Source of the DNA: an uncultured Flavobacteriales bacterium
Lineage (GTDB): Bacteria > Bacteroidota > Bacteroidia > Flavobacteriales > BACL11
Reading direction: 5' to 3'
DNA length: 64,000 nt
NCBI GenBank assembly: GCA_943789505.1
Contig: CALSUJ010000001.1
Location: 62,001 to 126,000, forward strand
The position numbers and the translations under genes are program-made. Below are positions 62,603 through 64,000 of the stretch, piece by piece. The notes under the pieces are model-generated. The model searched no databases. It was not told where the DNA came from and saw only the letters and a list, made by a program, of their open reading frames with translations. The stretch's first letter is position 1, and each line of letters begins with the position of its first letter.

Positions 62603-64000
62603 ATGGTTACAAAAATTATCGTTCTAGGAATTTATGTTGCTATTCTATTCTTAATTGGAATACTGGCTTCTCGCAGAGTCAAAAGTATGAGCGATTATTA
62701 TTTAGGGGGCAAAAAAATGGGTTTTTGGGCGGTTGCTTTTTCTGCTAGAGCAACTGGTGAATCAGGATGGCTTTTAATTGGCCTAACAGGAATGGGAGCA
62801 ATGGCTGGCTATTCAGGATATTGGATTGTTGTTGGTGAATTACTTGGAGTTTATATTTCCTGGCAATTTATGGCCAAGCGATTTAAAAGGTGGTCTGATA
62901 AATATAAAGCCATAACCATACCGGATTACCTTCAAAGTCATTTTAAATCATCTACTAATACGCTTAGAATTATCTCAGCATCTTCACTTGTAGTTTTTGT
63001 TGTCATTTATGTCGCATCTCAAATGGATGTAACTGGAATTGCCTTTGAGTCAATGCTTAATATTGACTATCGAATAGGTGCTCTAGTTGGTTTCTGCATT
63101 GTTCTACTCTATATTTTTGTTGGTGGATTCGTAGCTGCGGTTTGGTCAGATATGTTTCAAGGTATTTTAATGTTCTTTGGCTTGGTTTTACTGCCTATTG
63201 TTGTTTGGTTTTCAATGGATCATGGAGCTGGAATTACTGAGGGTTTGAATGCTATTGACCCCACTTTAACTCAAATAATGGGGAGAAGTGATGACGGATG
63301 GATGAACTTATTTACAATTCTTGGTTTCTCAATGATTGGATTGGGTTTCTTAGGATCTCCTCAAGTTTATGTTCGTTTTATGTCCATTAAAAGCGAAAAT
63401 GAGATTGATAAAGGCAAGTGGGTTGCACTTCTTTTTACTCTCTTAACTGATGCAGCAGCAGTAACAATAGGTATTCTTGCTCGTATTTTATACACAAAAC
63501 AAGGTCAGGACCCCCAAGCAATATTAGGTACTGGAGGTGAAAATGTTTTAAGTATGATAACCCATGATTTTTTACCCACAATATTAGTTGCAATATTTAT
63601 TGCTATTGTCCTTTCCGCAATTATGTCAACAATTGATTCTCTTCTTATTCTTGCTTCTAGTGCTATTACTCGCGACTTTTACCAGAAAATATTCAGGCCT
63701 GATTTAAAAGATGAGGATTTAACTAATTTTTCAAGGTTAGTTACTGTTGGAATGGCTTTGGCTGCATTGGGAATTGCCAGTTTATTATACTATTTGTATC
63801 CTGAAAGGCAGGTATTTTGGATTATGATTTTCGGATGGTCTGGAATTGCTGCCACTTTCTGCCCAGTGATTATTCTATCTCTTTTCTGGAGGGGATATTC
63901 TGAAAAAGGAGCCATTGCTTCTATGATTACAGGCTTTGTTTCTGTAATATTATTCAAGTTTATATTTTCTAATATTGAAGGAATAGGTGCCTATTTAAAA
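62603..64000 (+). CDS. Sodium:solute symporter (SSS family, PutP-like), partial at right edge
   Basis: The reading frame begins at the ATG at 62603 and continues past the window, giving 466 residues with no stop. It is an inner-membrane Na+-coupled transporter with about 12 membrane segments visible. FSARATGESGWLLIGLTGMGAMAG near residue 49 is the Na+/substrate region typical of the proline/betaine branch, and DMFQGILMFFGLVLLP near 183, GSPQVYVRFMSIKS near 251 and STIDSLLILASSAITRDFY near 342 are further family blocks. The substrate is probably an amino acid or betaine (inference). It starts after a 172-base gap with no clear promoter match. Confidence 0.92.
   Translation, partial: MVTKIIVLGIYVAILFLIGILASRRVKSMSDYYLGGKKMGFWAVAFSARATGESGWLLIGLTGMGAMAGYSGYWIVVGELLGVYISWQFMAKRFKRWSDKYKAITIPDYLQSHFKSSTNTLRIISASSLVVFVVIYVASQMDVTGIAFESMLNIDYRIGALVGFCIVLLYIFVGGFVAAVWSDMFQGILMFFGLVLLPIVVWFSMDHGAGITEGLNAIDPTLTQIMGRSDDGWMNLFTILGFSMIGLGFLGSPQVYVRFMSIKSENEIDKGKWVALLFTLLTDAAAVTIGILARILYTKQGQDPQAILGTGGENVLSMITHDFLPTILVAIFIAIVLSAIMSTIDSLLILASSAITRDFYQKIFRPDLKDEDLTNFSRLVTVGMALAALGIASLLYYLYPERQVFWIMIFGWSGIAATFCPVIILSLFWRGYSEKGAIASMITGFVSVILFKFIFSNIEGIGAYLK

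Noticed and set aside
1-64000. CRISPR arrays, insertion sequences, prophage or integron features
   Set aside because: No regularly spaced repeats, transposases, integrases or terminal repeats were found on reading both strands.

Overview
The window reads as ordinary chromosome from an AT-rich member of the Bacteroidota, most likely a marine Flavobacteriales-type organism (inference from gene content; no 16S rRNA is present). Supporting signs are many TonB-dependent outer-membrane receptors and lipoproteins, a PorV-type protein and type IX secretion (T9SS) C-terminal domains, a Bacteroidota-type GGGP synthase, the futalosine route to menaquinone, a Na+-type membrane pyrophosphatase, and recurring TAnnTTTG -7 promoter elements. 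I see no CRISPR array, insertion sequence, prophage or rRNA. No gene-free stretch exceeds 300 bases.

Layout. 1-2.4 kb: end of a TlpA-like thioredoxin, murA and a DUF4290 gene. 2.4-7.5 kb: a thiamine-uptake locus made of a TPP riboswitch plus TonB receptor, a NadR-like kinase, a PnuC/PnuT transporter and a YkoF-like protein, joined to a GGGP synthase gene and a phosphopantetheinyl transferase. 7.6-9.4 kb: ahcY and a small lipoprotein with a degenerate Rieske-like cysteine pattern. 9.4-18.5 kb: a three-gene surface module of a large TonB receptor, a 1410-residue secreted protein with a T9SS-like C-terminus, and a PorV-family barrel. 18.5-24.4 kb: greA, HIT, ruvC, a flippase-like membrane protein, a GT2 enzyme, an OppC-type permease, a UPF0316 protein, a DUF3127 protein and tRNA-Leu(TAG). 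24.5-27.8 kb: tig-clpP-clpX. 27.8-34.8 kb, all minus strand: a lipoprotein, folA, a saccharopine-dehydrogenase-like gene, thyA, a CNT nucleoside transporter, a bifunctional nuclease, etfA and etfB. 34.9-40 kb: hppA, a lipoprotein, a deoxynucleoside kinase and a GH3-family enzyme.

40.0-43.2 kb holds three consecutive genes (DUF2797, sppA, folK) that together carry seven single-base frameshifts, mostly in short A runs, while nearby genes are intact. I read this as a local sequence or assembly error rather than real gene decay. 43.2-50.6 kb: a second deoxynucleoside kinase, a sulfotransferase, an OmpA/TPR lipoprotein, a barrel protein, a SpoU methyltransferase and mutS. 50.7-50.9 kb: tRNA-Gly(GCC) and tRNA-Leu(TAA). 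51-56.3 kb: waaA, a barrel protein, rfbB, a CpsB/YwqE-type phosphatase, fabD and folE. 56.3-64 kb: mqnB-mqnD, a CotH-family secreted protein, a patatin-like lipase, an ABC exporter, a 32-residue Lys-rich peptide and the start of a Na+/solute symporter running off the end.

The best candidates for under-described biology are the thiamine locus with its NadR-like kinase, the receptor/secreted protein/PorV module, the degenerate Rieske-like lipoprotein, the DUF3127 protein with an SSB-like acidic tip, and the apparently leaderless promoters at mqnB and the CotH gene.
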